In this document: one piece after another, positions 8,830 through 17,057 of the stretch
How positions within the stretch are numbered: position 1 is the first letter of the stretch
Layout of the letters: each line of letters begins with the position of its first letter
NCBI GenBank assembly: GCA_964411505.1
Contig: CAYPLH010000008.1
Span: 1 to 64,000 of the forward strand
Reading direction: 5' to 3'
DNA: 64,000 nucleotides
Origin: CAYPLH01 sp964411505
GTDB lineage: Bacteria; Bacillota; Clostridia; CAYPLH01; DUMO01
Translations under genes and position numbers: made by a program
The notes under the pieces: generated by a model
Told to the model about the DNA's origin: nothing
Database searches by the model: none
Seen by the model: the letters and a program-made list of their open reading frames with translations, nothing else

Positions 8830-9711
8830 TCACTTAATATTACCATCCTCAAACAATACTTCCTCAAACTTTTCACCCGAATTATACAAACATTCTGAAG
8901 TAATCCATGTAATCGGTTTATCATATTTCTCGGAGTTCAAATCCACATAAAAGTCTCCTGCAGCCATCATAAGCATCAACTTGTCACTTCTGAAGTTTTC
9001 CCTCTCACTGTCAGGTACCTTTACACGTTCGAAGTTGTGCTCCACTATATCAATCTTGTCCAATATTTTTCCTTCCGCATCAAACACATTGATATATACC
9101 TTACTTGCTCTGAGCTCTTCAAGGTATGGTTTAATTTCTAATCCCACTAATATGCGCGCCGATTTCAACCTGTTATTTTCAACCTCGGTATCACGAAATA
9201 GAAACCGGAAAGCTTCATATCTGTTGATCTGTTCCGGGATTACTTCTGATCCTGTAAGCTCGCCGTTTATATCCAGCCAATAGTTATATTCCACATTGGG
9301 TTTAGCTTCAAATTCCGCATAATACTCTGCTCCTCCGCTGTTTTCCATCAGAACCTTTTTTGTTTCCCCCGAAGCTTTATCCTTGTAGTTCAGCCAAATG
9401 ACTTCATCTCCTTTGCTTTTATAAAGCCCCGCTGTGGATTCTATTATTATACTTTTATTTTCGTACCTGCTCTCCCATTTCACTTCCTTTAAGGTTTCAT
9501 ACTGACCTTTAAGAAGCTCAGACATTTCATTTACTCTTGATGAAAGATAATAATCAAGCGATGTAATTTGATTATGTATCTGATCAACTCTGCTTCTTAA
9601 AATCTGGTTTTCGCTTTTCAAATCCTTTATAACACCATAGGTTACATACTGAAACACTAACAGTACAAAAATTAAAATATATAATATCTTCGAGGTTTTT
9701 TTACTCTCCAT
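8830..9711 (-). CDS. membrane-anchored protein of unknown function with coiled coil
   Basis: The start is the ATG at 9711, with a long AAGGGGGG site 7 nt upstream; the frame extends to a TTG at 9735 that lacks such a site. The 293-residue protein has one N-terminal transmembrane helix (about 7-28). A heptad-rich coiled coil (about 32-75: IKDLKSENQILRSRVDQIHN) follows, then a soluble, probably extracytoplasmic part rich in Glu, Lys and Tyr. I do not recognise a domain. It is monocistronic, between the Rpn remnant and the aldolase terminator. Confidence 0.7.
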   Translation of the reverse strand: MESKKTSKILYILIFVLLVFQYVTYGVIKDLKSENQILRSRVDQIHNQITSLDYYLSSRVNEMSELLKGQYETLKEVKWESRYENKSIIIESTAGLYKSKGDEVIWLNYKDKASGETKKVLMENSGGAEYYAEFEAKPNVEYNYWLDINGELTGSEVIPEQINRYEAFRFLFRDTEVENNRLKSARILVGLEIKPYLEELRASKVYINVFDAEGKILDKIDIVEHNFERVKVPDSERENFRSDKLMLMMAAGDFYVDLNSEKYDKPITWITSECLYNSGEKFEEVLFEDGNIK

Positions 9712-9837
9712 TACAATCCCCCCTTCTAATTTCAAAAACTACTCTTATCTTAATATTATTAACATATCTCTAAAATCCCAGCTTAACTGCTTATGGTCAA
9801 AAAAGAATTGTATAGAACATGTCTTGTCATCCAGAAA

Positions 9838-9888
9838 AAGAAGAACGATATTACCAATAAAACAATACATGCTAAAATCGTTCTTCTT
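9838..9888 (-). terminator. terminator of the sugar operon
   Basis: A 12-bp perfect stem (AAGAAGAACGAT at 9838-9849 with 9877-9888) is followed by TTT on the minus strand. It lies 22 bp beyond the fba stop codon. The loop is long (27 nt). Confidence 0.75.
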
Positions 9889-9909
9889 ATACATTCTGAT
9901 CTGTATTAA

Positions 9910-11061
9910 CTATTTCTTATAGCGCTCAGCCATTTCTTCCAGCGATACATTTTCTACTTTTGGAGCATAACCGACTGATCCAAATTCAACAATAAGAGTT
10001 CCTACAATTTCGCAAACTCCCTTCTTGAAACAGTCTATAATGTCAAGGATACCTTTATCGATAGTATCTTTACCCGTTATAAGGGTGTCCATAATAGGTG
10101 TAATGTAAACTCTTGGATCAAACTGATCCGCCTTTTCCTCCATAATGTCCCAAACAGAACCGATAACTTCATTCTTCTTCATTTTGGGATTATTGTAGAA
10201 ATATTCTCGTATATTTCTTGTAACTGCTAGGCGAATATCGGTATCTACATTAATTTTTCCTACACCAAATGGAATTACTGACTTAAGCTGATCCATTGGT
10301 ATGCCGCTGGTGTTTTTCAGTTTTCCTCCAAGAGCATTAATCTCTTCAACAACATAAGCAGGTACCGAAGAAGAACCATGTGAGACCAGTACACCAAAAA
10401 TACCTTCATGTTTTAGATTTTCCATGCTTGCAACAACAATTTCTTTACGGAGCTTTACATTATCTCCTTTAACAGCGCCATGCTTGGTACCATAGGATAT
10501 GGCCAAACAGTCAACTCCAGTTTTCTTAAAGAATTCGCACACTTTCATAGGGTTTGTATAGGTTGACTTTTCAGAAAACACATCGTCCTCAACACCTGCA
10601 AGTACTCCTAGCTCCCCTTCCACAGTAACACCACGTGCGTGAGCAAACTTAACAACCTCGCGAGTCAGCTCAACATTCTGATCAAAAGGCAAATGAGAAC
10701 CATCTATCATGACTGAAGTATAACCTCCGTCAATAGCAGCCTTAACTGATTCAAAATCCCTTCCGTGATCTAGGTGAAGGACAATCGGAATAGGCGAGTC
10801 TTCGCCAAATTTCTTAACAGCTTCAGCTATTCGTCTTGCACCAATTTTCTTATCTTCCACTGTTCCATTCATAAAGTCAGCTCTACCGCCCATAAAAGCA
10901 TTGGCAAGGTCAGCTCCTTGAAGAATAGCCGCTGAGCGGAACATTTCATGTGCTTCAATAACAGCTTGAGCTTGCGCAACTGTATTTACATTAAACGCTC
11001 CATGGGCAAACCCATATTTTTGTGTAGTTTCAAGTAACGGTCTTAATGGTACTAATGGCAT
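9910..11061 (-). CDS. fba: class II fructose-bisphosphate aldolase
   Basis: This zinc-dependent aldolase cleaves fructose-1,6-bisphosphate or a related ketose bisphosphate to two trioses. At 383 residues it is of the longer class II type. It starts in the usual way (MPLVPLRPLLETTQKYGFAHGAFNVN). It has the metal and catalytic motifs HLDHGRDFE (about 109-117) and DGSHLPFDQNV (about 134-144), followed by the family's GELG. AAAGGA precedes the ATG. It is the last gene of the minus-strand cluster that begins with the LacI regulator, separated from pgi by a 264-bp spacer that holds a palindromic element. A terminator follows. Confidence 0.93.
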   Translation of the reverse strand: MPLVPLRPLLETTQKYGFAHGAFNVNTVAQAQAVIEAHEMFRSAAILQGADLANAFMGGRADFMNGTVEDKKIGARRIAEAVKKFGEDSPIPIVLHLDHGRDFESVKAAIDGGYTSVMIDGSHLPFDQNVELTREVVKFAHARGVTVEGELGVLAGVEDDVFSEKSTYTNPMKVCEFFKKTGVDCLAISYGTKHGAVKGDNVKLRKEIVVASMENLKHEGIFGVLVSHGSSSVPAYVVEEINALGGKLKNTSGIPMDQLKSVIPFGVGKINVDTDIRLAVTRNIREYFYNNPKMKKNEVIGSVWDIMEEKADQFDPRVYITPIMDTLITGKDTIDKGILDIIDCFKKGVCEIVGTLIVEFGSVGYAPKVENVSLEEMAERYKK

Positions 11062-11103
11062 AAAATAATCATCCTTTCATAAATTATAAATATGTTAATG
11101 GCA

Positions 11104-11300
11104 TGCTGTAGCAACAGTATAGGCTAATTATTTTTTTGAAAACCAACGGTTCTCAGAATATAAAAATGCTAACGCTTTTTATGCGCCATCCGTGGCGCAT
11201 AAAAGCCAAAAAAACATCGTGTTTTTTTTACGCATTTTTATATTCTGTTCAGCGGGTTTTCTAGCAAAATAAAGCCAATCGTTATTTTTGCTACAACATA
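11104..11300. repeat. ~195-bp MITE-like palindrome between pgi and fba
   Basis: The two halves are inverted copies. The ends are GCTGTAGCAA and TTGCTACAAC, and a perfect 16-bp internal pair CAGAATATAAAAATGC lies near 11153-11168, with its complement near 11231-11246. The centre has a hairpin TTTTATGCGCC/GGCGCATAAAA. It fills nearly all of the pgi-fba spacer, so it could weaken or uncouple fba transcription from the operon. Confidence 0.75.
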
Positions 11301-11325
11301 TCATTACTCATTCTAAAGCTAATCC

Positions 11326-12597
11326 TTACTTCCCAAGTGCCGCAAACATTTCTGTCTTATATGCTTCCACACCCGGCTGGTCAAACGGATCAACGCCTAA
11401 AATGGAACCCGAAATGTAACAGGCATACTGAAAAAAGTAAAATAACTGTCCGAAGTAATATTCATTCAGTTCGGGTACATTCAAAATCATGCACGGAACT
11501 CCGCCTGCCTCATGAGCCTTAACTGTTGCTTCATAAGCCGACCTGTTCAAGAAAGCAAAATCCTTATTTTCAATATAGGAAAAGCCATCTATATCACTTT
11601 CTTCTACAGGGATTATAAGCTCCTCTCCGGGGTTCTCTAAATTCAGAAAAGTTTCAAAGAGCATTCTTTGGCCTTCTTGTATATACTGTCCAAGAGAATG
11701 GAGATCTTCTGAGAAGGATACTGCGGTCGGGAATATTCCCTTGCCTTCTTTTCCTTCACTTTCCCCAAAAAGCTGAACCCACCATTTAGAGAAGAATTCA
11801 AGCAAGGGCTCAAAAAATGCTAAAATCTCAACGTTATAACCTTTTTGTAGTAACAGGTTTCGGATAACACCATATAACACAATCGGATTTTCACTGAATT
11901 TGGTTGTTAGTAAAAACAGTCTCATATCTTCTGCGCCCTTTAACATTGCTTTTATATCAACTCCAGCTACAGCAACAGGCAATAGTCCTACAGCAGAAAG
12001 AACCGAATAACGTCCCCCAACATCTAGGGGAAAAGGAAGCATCAAATAACCTTTTTGATTTGCAAGCACTTGAAGACTGCTATTATTCATGGAACCAGTT
12101 GCAATAATTCGTTTTGCAGCTTCCTCCTGTCCGTATCTTTTTTCCATGTAGTTTCTTATTACTCTGAAGGTAATCCCAGGTTCGAGGGTTGCAAAATTTT
12201 TAGCAATTACATTTACATAAACGGACTTTCCATCAAGCTCTGAAAGCACTCTTTTCATGCTCACGGGAGACAGGTTGTTGCCGGTATAAATTACCTCGGG
12301 CTTACTTTTACCTAATGCTTTAATAACCGCCCTTGCTCCTTGGTTTGAACCACCAACGCCAATTAATACAAAAACATCGGCTTTTTGTTTTATTTCGTTT
12401 GCCTTATTTTCAATCTTATTCAAAAGCTCATCATTGGCAACCTTGCCAATTTCAATCCATCCCAAAACATCTGAGTCTGTTGTGTTAGACTCAATAACAG
12501 AGCGGATCAGTTCGAAATTCTTCTTTATACTTTCATCAATTTCCGCTTGTGTAATATACCTTTTAACATGCGAATAGTCGAATCTTAATGGTTTCAT
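11326..12597 (-). CDS. pgi: glucose-6-phosphate isomerase
   Basis: This enzyme interconverts glucose-6-phosphate and fructose-6-phosphate. At 423 residues it is slightly short for the family but carries its signatures: the sugar-phosphate loop GVGGSNQGARAVIKALG (about 99-115), GRYSVLSAVGLLP (about 195-207), EGKGIFPTAVSFSEDLHSLGQ, and the C-terminal Lys region GVDPFDQPGVEAYK. GGAGG precedes the ATG by about 7 nt. It lies only 15 bp downstream of a sugar isomerase/epimerase gene, so it is almost certainly co-transcribed with it. Finding pgi inside a repressor-linked catabolic cluster rather than alone is unusual. Confidence 0.95.
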   Translation of the reverse strand: MKPLRFDYSHVKRYITQAEIDESIKKNFELIRSVIESNTTDSDVLGWIEIGKVANDELLNKIENKANEIKQKADVFVLIGVGGSNQGARAVIKALGKSKPEVIYTGNNLSPVSMKRVLSELDGKSVYVNVIAKNFATLEPGITFRVIRNYMEKRYGQEEAAKRIIATGSMNNSSLQVLANQKGYLMLPFPLDVGGRYSVLSAVGLLPVAVAGVDIKAMLKGAEDMRLFLLTTKFSENPIVLYGVIRNLLLQKGYNVEILAFFEPLLEFFSKWWVQLFGESEGKEGKGIFPTAVSFSEDLHSLGQYIQEGQRMLFETFLNLENPGEELIIPVEESDIDGFSYIENKDFAFLNRSAYEATVKAHEAGGVPCMILNVPELNEYYFGQLFYFFQYACYISGSILGVDPFDQPGVEAYKTEMFAALGK

Positions 12598-12612
12598 AGC
12601 AAGCCTCCTGCT

Positions 12613-13371
12613 TTAATATCCTAACTTTCTGAGGAATTCTCTAGCTTCAACATATCTTCCAAAGTCTTCCTCGCCACTTTCGTATTCTACAACAGCCCAT
12701 CCATCTTCACCAACAACACTTTCCACTGTTTCCATAAGGTTCTTATAATCAAAGTTTCCTTGCCCAAGATCAGGGAAATCCCTGCCTTCCAATTCTCCGC
12801 CATCCCTCAGATGAACGTAGCTAGTCCTATTTTTATTGTCCTTAATAACCTTTATAGGATCATATCCGCCCTTATAAATCCAGCCTAAGTCAAAAGCAAA
12901 ATTTAAGTTTGGCGCAAATTCTACTAATGCATTATATATTCTGCCATTATCCATAAACTCATGACCATGATTATGATAGTTCAGCTTTACGCCCATCTTT
13001 TTGCATTCTAAAGCTGCTTTGTCTATATTTTTTGCTGCCGTAACAACATCACCGTCAGGAAACTTACTCCCTGACATTATAACATTTTTATTCGGCATAT
13101 CTGAAACAAACTTGGCTACCTCAAGTACTTTAGTGATTTGTTCATCGGGATTATCTACCCAAACCTCAAGAGGAGCTCCCACATGCATGCCTGAGAGCTC
13201 CAATTGGTATTTGTCAAGTAATTTTATAAAATAGTCCTTGTCCTCAGTTCCAAAAAAGCGGGATCCCATTTCAAATCCCTTAAACCCTGTTGAAGCTAAA
13301 CCTTTTAAAATTTCCTCGGTATCACTTTTTATTTTTCCCTTAAATAATACTGCATGACAACCTAATTTCAT
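12613..13371 (-). CDS. sugar phosphate isomerase/epimerase (xylose-isomerase-like TIM barrel)
   Basis: This 252-residue protein of the AP-endonuclease-2/IolE-like TIM-barrel family has metal-ligand motifs in the expected order: LNYHNHGHEF, FAFDLGWIYKGG, SYVHLRDG and WAVVEYESGEEDFG. Members isomerise or epimerise ketoses or keto-inositols; the substrate here cannot be read from sequence. GAGGAGGG lies upstream of the ATG. It is separated from the next upstream gene by a MITE-like element at about 13421-13536 and sits 15 bp before pgi. Confidence 0.85.
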   Translation of the reverse strand: MKLGCHAVLFKGKIKSDTEEILKGLASTGFKGFEMGSRFFGTEDKDYFIKLLDKYQLELSGMHVGAPLEVWVDNPDEQITKVLEVAKFVSDMPNKNVIMSGSKFPDGDVVTAAKNIDKAALECKKMGVKLNYHNHGHEFMDNGRIYNALVEFAPNLNFAFDLGWIYKGGYDPIKVIKDNKNRTSYVHLRDGGELEGRDFPDLGQGNFDYKNLMETVESVVGEDGWAVVEYESGEEDFGRYVEAREFLRKLGY

Positions 13372-13415
13372 GAAAAACCCTCCTCAATAAAATAATCTTA
13401 TTTTTTATAGTCGTT

Positions 13416-13541
13416 CATTGCTACTACAGCCATAATATGTATTTATCCTGATATGAATTCGGATTTGACGCATTGCCTTAAGTTCCTATCAGGCGCATAT
13501 CATGCTTTGTATTAGTGAATTTTTACACTGTAGTATTACTT
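13416..13541. repeat. MITE-like element with TACTACAG ends, copy A
   Basis: The inverted ends are TACTACAG (13422-13429) and CTGTAGTA (13528-13535), about 115 bp apart. Copies of the same type occur at 15569, 33140 and 33901. It lies between two genes of the sugar cluster. Confidence 0.65.
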
Positions 13542-14445
13542 ACAGAAAACTTTCAATATGCTTCTTAGCTTTTAATAAACCAGTCTTAACTTTATCCAGT
13601 GTTCCCTCCCATACCGGGTCCTCATGCTCGATACTGATTGTACCATCAAATCCAGCTTCCTGAAGATTGGATACTATCTTGTTCCAATTAAGGTCCCCAA
13701 GACCAGGCAGCCGGTATCTCCACCACATCTTCTTAAGTTCGTTTTCTCCTTCTTTTACCTCGTCTACCTTTTGGCTGAAGCTGTGCAAAATTCCCACCTG
13801 CTTCAGTTTATCAAAGTTAACTTCACAGTCCTTGCCGTGCACATGAAATATCCTGTCTTTATACTTCATAATAACTGAGTAGGGATCCATCAGCTGCCAG
13901 ACAAGGTGTGACGGGTCATACACCAACCCTACCTTGTCAGAGCCAAGGCGATCAAATAAAACATCCCACATATATGGAGATATTGAGATATTCCCCATTA
14001 TTGGACAATTTTCAAAGCACAGCCTGACATTATTCTTTTCTGCCAATTCAATAATTTCCTTAAATACTTCGGTAACTGCATCCAATGATGCTTCAGGATC
14101 ATACATGACAGGGTTTTCCTTTAACATGGATTCCTTCGTTACCCCTGTAGAACATATTATTTTGCTTGCCCCAACCTTTGGAGCAAATGCAATACGCTCA
14201 ATCAGAGCTTTTTTATGTCGTTCTGCTTCATTTGGGTCTTCGGAAAGGAAATTTCTGCAGTAAACAAAAGCTGAAATATCAATTCCTGTCTTTTGAAGGA
14301 CCGATTCAAACGCTTTTTGATCCAGTGAAATACTAGGTCCTACCTCCATATCCTTAAAACCATTATTGGAAGCCCAAACCGCTATTTCCTCAAGGTTCTT
14401 CATACCAGCCCAAGCCAGGCTATTTGTAATAAAACCTAATTTCAT
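13540..14445 (-). CDS. sugar phosphate isomerase/epimerase (IolE-like TIM barrel)
   Basis: This 301-residue member of the xylose-isomerase-like TIM-barrel family is a distant paralogue of the product of 12613-13371. Metal and active-site motifs are LCFENCPIMG, GLVYDPSHLVWQ, IFHVHGKDCE and TISIEHEDPVWEG. Its ATG is 12 bp after the stop of the dehydrogenase gene, and the ribosome-binding site (AGGAGG) overlaps that stop, indicating translational coupling. The pairing with a Gfo/Idh/MocA dehydrogenase suggests oxidation followed by isomerisation of a keto-sugar or inositol-like compound. The substrate is unknown. Confidence 0.87.
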   Translation of the reverse strand: MKLGFITNSLAWAGMKNLEEIAVWASNNGFKDMEVGPSISLDQKAFESVLQKTGIDISAFVYCRNFLSEDPNEAERHKKALIERIAFAPKVGASKIICSTGVTKESMLKENPVMYDPEASLDAVTEVFKEIIELAEKNNVRLCFENCPIMGNISISPYMWDVLFDRLGSDKVGLVYDPSHLVWQLMDPYSVIMKYKDRIFHVHGKDCEVNFDKLKQVGILHSFSQKVDEVKEGENELKKMWWRYRLPGLGDLNWNKIVSNLQEAGFDGTISIEHEDPVWEGTLDKVKTGLLKAKKHIESFL

Positions 14446-14457
14446 GTTTTTTTCCTC

Positions 14458-15534
14458 CTAAACCTTTATTGTTTTACCTTCTTGCGCAGAATTTTTCAGC
14501 TGATCTAATAGATGCTGAATATACAAGCCTCTTTCCAGATCTCTATCGTCGGTTTTTCCGTCCAGAATGCATTCAACAAAACGGTTGATTATCCCTTTAT
14601 GCCCTTCTTCTCCTTTAAATTCATCTGGAATCTGTACGGTCTCACGATTTTTAGGAATGTATGAGCCTTGCTTTTCTTTTAACCAAACCTTAATTTCACC
14701 TTTTGTACCATCCATGATTATCATGCCGCCTTCGCCCACAATTTCCATCATGCTATTAGGCAGTCCTATACGGCTGGATACGAAGGATAAGAGAGTACCT
14801 TTTTCTGTTCTTGCATTGAAAACTGCACAGTCATCGTTGGTTACTTTCCCCATTCCATCTTCTCCAATAATTTTGCGTGGGGCTATAAATGTATTAACCA
14901 TAGCCTGAACCTCACAAATAGGTCCATTATCCGAAGATAGTATAAAATCTGCCAGATCCAGCATATGACAACCAAAGTCAGCCAAAGAGCCTGCCCCAGA
15001 TAAGGACTCCTGCATTCTCCACTCCAGCTCTACTTTATTCGAGTCAGCTATCCTATTTCCGCCAATTTCCTGCCTCATGGTGTATACACTACCTATTTTA
15101 CCCTCATCAATAATATGCTTAATATACTTGTAATGGGGAATTTCCCTATAGTTGAAGCATACCATGACTACAATTTTAGGATGTTTTTTAGCTACTTCAA
15201 CAGCTCTTTTTGCTTCTTCTGCACTGGTCGCAAAAGGTTTCTCGCATATCACGTGCTTTCCAGCTTCAATTGCTTTAATTGTAAGATCCACATGAGTAAA
15301 GTTTGGTGTGCAAATGCTTACAGCATCAACGTTTTCAAAAAGTTCTTCTAAGCTGCTGCAAAAAACTACATTTTCCACTTCCTGTTTTTTTGCCCATTCC
15401 TGTGACCTTCCGGGTACGATATCATATAAAGCTGTGAGTTCAACCCTCGCATTTTCCTTATATGCATTTACGTGCTGCTTTGCAATGCCTATCGTACTCC
15501 CTGTACCAATAATACCAACCCTGATCTTTTCCAT
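14458..15534 (-). CDS. Gfo/Idh/MocA family NAD(P)-dependent sugar oxidoreductase
   Basis: The 358-residue protein has an N-terminal Rossmann fold (VGIIGTGSTIGIAKQHVNAY), the family's catalytic Lys motif (HVICEKPFATS, about 92-102) and the C-terminal alpha/beta domain (GAGSLADFGCHMLDLADFIL). Such enzymes oxidise a hydroxyl of a sugar, inositol or sugar-derived acid. AGGAGG precedes the ATG. It is the first structural gene after the repressor; a perfect palindrome, TTACACGTGTAA, lies about 180 bp upstream. Confidence 0.9.
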   Translation of the reverse strand: MEKIRVGIIGTGSTIGIAKQHVNAYKENARVELTALYDIVPGRSQEWAKKQEVENVVFCSSLEELFENVDAVSICTPNFTHVDLTIKAIEAGKHVICEKPFATSAEEAKRAVEVAKKHPKIVVMVCFNYREIPHYKYIKHIIDEGKIGSVYTMRQEIGGNRIADSNKVELEWRMQESLSGAGSLADFGCHMLDLADFILSSDNGPICEVQAMVNTFIAPRKIIGEDGMGKVTNDDCAVFNARTEKGTLLSFVSSRIGLPNSMMEIVGEGGMIIMDGTKGEIKVWLKEKQGSYIPKNRETVQIPDEFKGEEGHKGIINRFVECILDGKTDDRDLERGLYIQHLLDQLKNSAQEGKTIKV

Positions 15535-15565
15535 TTAAGTCCGACCTCCTGTTTATTTGATTTTA

Positions 15566-15682
15566 TTTTAATACTATAGTGAAAACCTTTGAATTATTTC
15601 TGCAGTGAACTTGAAAATTGACTCTTTGACTTAAGCTCCTTGCAGCTCCACTCTATCGTTTCATTTTCTCACTGTAGTATTA
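15566..15682. repeat. MITE-like element with TACTACAG ends, copy B
   Basis: The termini TTAATACTATAGTGAAAA (left) and TTTTCTCACTGTAGTATTAA (right) form an inverted repeat of about 17 bp around a ~110-bp core. It lies between the operator at 15717 and the dehydrogenase start codon. Confidence 0.7.
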
Positions 15683-15716
15683 ATTTAATAGTAAATCTTC
15701 AAACTCCCTCAGTGAG

Positions 15717-15728
15717 TTACACGTGTAA
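15717..15728. promoter_or_regulatory. LacI-type operator upstream of the dehydrogenase gene
   Basis: TTACACGTGTAA is a perfect 12-bp palindrome, and 11 of its 12 bases recur inside the lacI promoter at 16919-16930. Palindromes with a central CG are typical of LacI-family operators. No convincing -35/-10 pair could be fixed beside it. Confidence 0.7.
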
Positions 15729-15754
15729 TCAACCTTTACAAGAATAATCGAATT

Positions 15755-15805
15755 ATGATTGCTCCCCAGCGAGTCACTTTGCGACTCATTTTGGCCGGCT
15801 AGGCT
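15755..15805. repeat. REP-like element, copy 1
   Basis: It starts ATGATTGCTCCCCAG and contains the small hairpin GAGTC/GACTC. Related copies are at 23283-23331, 24670-24729, 33356-33411 and 48077-48120. Confidence 0.6.
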
Positions 15806-15855
15806 AAAAAAATTTGCACCCAAACCTGCAATCTGATGCAATCTAATATGATTAT

Positions 15856-16875
15856 TCAACAAGATTCTCCTATTTTAAGCCTACAAGGTAAGGCTATGGT
15901 TACAGGCATATCATTGTTTCCATTTATTTGTTCAATTAGAATCTCTGCACTCTTTTGTCCTATTTCAAACAATGGTAGTCCACACCCTGTAAGGTGAGGA
16001 AACGTATATTGAGCTGCATTTTCATATGCTAGTGATATCACTGCGATCTCTTCAGGGACTCTGATTTTTAAGCGGTTTGCTTGATACAATGCAGCTGCAG
16101 CCATTGAAGTCCAAGCTAAGATAATCGAATCAAATTCTTCTTTACTTTCAAGAACATTAATAATTTCTTTGGAAACTCCACCATTTTCCATTGCTACTTT
16201 ATTAACAGTCAAACTAGCATTAATAGCTTCTTCAACCGCTTTTTCAACTCCACAAATGCGTTGTCTTTCCTGCTCTGTATCAAGATCGGGAACTAAAAAT
16301 GCAACTCTTTTATAACCCTTGTCAAGTAGATGTTTTGTTGCAATATACGCTCCATGAAAATAGTTAATATCCACACAATTAATAATTGGATTTTTTAGAT
16401 GGTAATCGGCAAACACACATGGAATTTGCTCTTTAAGCATCCTGTCAGCTCTTTCATCTGCTTGTTCAATTACTATCTGTTCTTGGTAAGATATAAAAAT
16501 AATTCCGTCAATTTTCTTACTCCGATACAAACGGTAATATTCAGGAATCCCCATTTCATCAACTTCATCTGAACACAAAAGAATACTATATTTTTTTTGT
16601 GAGAGGACTTCTTTGATCCCTCCTAGGATATTGGTAAATCTAGACTCAGAAATACGCCTTCTGGAAACAACACCTATAGACATAGAACGGTTTGTTTTCA
16701 TTGCCTGCGCATTAATATCCATATGATAACCTAGCTTTTTAGCGGCCTTGATTACCTTTTGCCTAGTTTCTCTAGAGATTCTGGATCCCTCTGTATTGTT
16801 GAGAATGTATGATACAGTTGCTCTGGAAACACCAGCTTCTTTTGCTACATCACTGCTTGTTACCCTCTTTTTCAT
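15856..16875 (-). CDS. LacI family transcriptional regulator
   Basis: This 339-residue repressor has an N-terminal LacI helix-turn-helix (VTSSDVAKEAGVSRATVSYILNNTEG is its core, about residues 4-29) and a hinge helix. A periplasmic-binding-protein-like effector domain follows (SIGVVSRRRIS onward, with CGVEKAVEEA and FDSIILAWTSMAA). The start ATG has GAGGAG upstream. It is read in the same direction as the sugar cluster. Its own promoter contains an operator-like palindrome, and a second copy lies before the dehydrogenase gene, so it probably represses both itself and the cluster until a sugar or sugar phosphate binds. Confidence 0.92.
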   Translation of the reverse strand: MKKRVTSSDVAKEAGVSRATVSYILNNTEGSRISRETRQKVIKAAKKLGYHMDINAQAMKTNRSMSIGVVSRRRISESRFTNILGGIKEVLSQKKYSILLCSDEVDEMGIPEYYRLYRSKKIDGIIFISYQEQIVIEQADERADRMLKEQIPCVFADYHLKNPIINCVDINYFHGAYIATKHLLDKGYKRVAFLVPDLDTEQERQRICGVEKAVEEAINASLTVNKVAMENGGVSKEIINVLESKEEFDSIILAWTSMAAAALYQANRLKIRVPEEIAVISLAYENAAQYTFPHLTGCGLPLFEIGQKSAEILIEQINGNNDMPVTIALPCRLKIGESC

Positions 16876-16902
16876 AAGCTCCTCATATTTTTTGATGTAT
16901 AT

Positions 16903-16931
16903 ATTATATCTTTTTTGCTTACACGTGTCAA
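16903..16931 (-). promoter_or_regulatory. consensus sigma-A promoter of lacI with overlapping operator
   Basis: On the minus strand TTGACA (16931-16926) is followed by a 17-nt spacer and TATAAT (16908-16903), an exact consensus. The palindrome-like TTACACGTGTCA at 16919-16930 overlaps the -35 box and the spacer, which fits autorepression. The lacI start codon is about 28 bp beyond the -10 box. Confidence 0.85.
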
Positions 16932-17057
16932 CAAAACTTTGCTACACTATATCCATCATAATCAAAAAAACGGATTAAACATTCTTCATGTATACCTTGC
17001 TTTTTCTTTAAAAAAGTAATATAATTCCATTAGCATATTAATTTATATAAGGAATAG

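Noticed and set aside
15680..15862. 60-residue open frame between lacI and the dehydrogenase gene
   Set aside because: It overlaps the operator palindrome and a REP-like element; the translation looks random.
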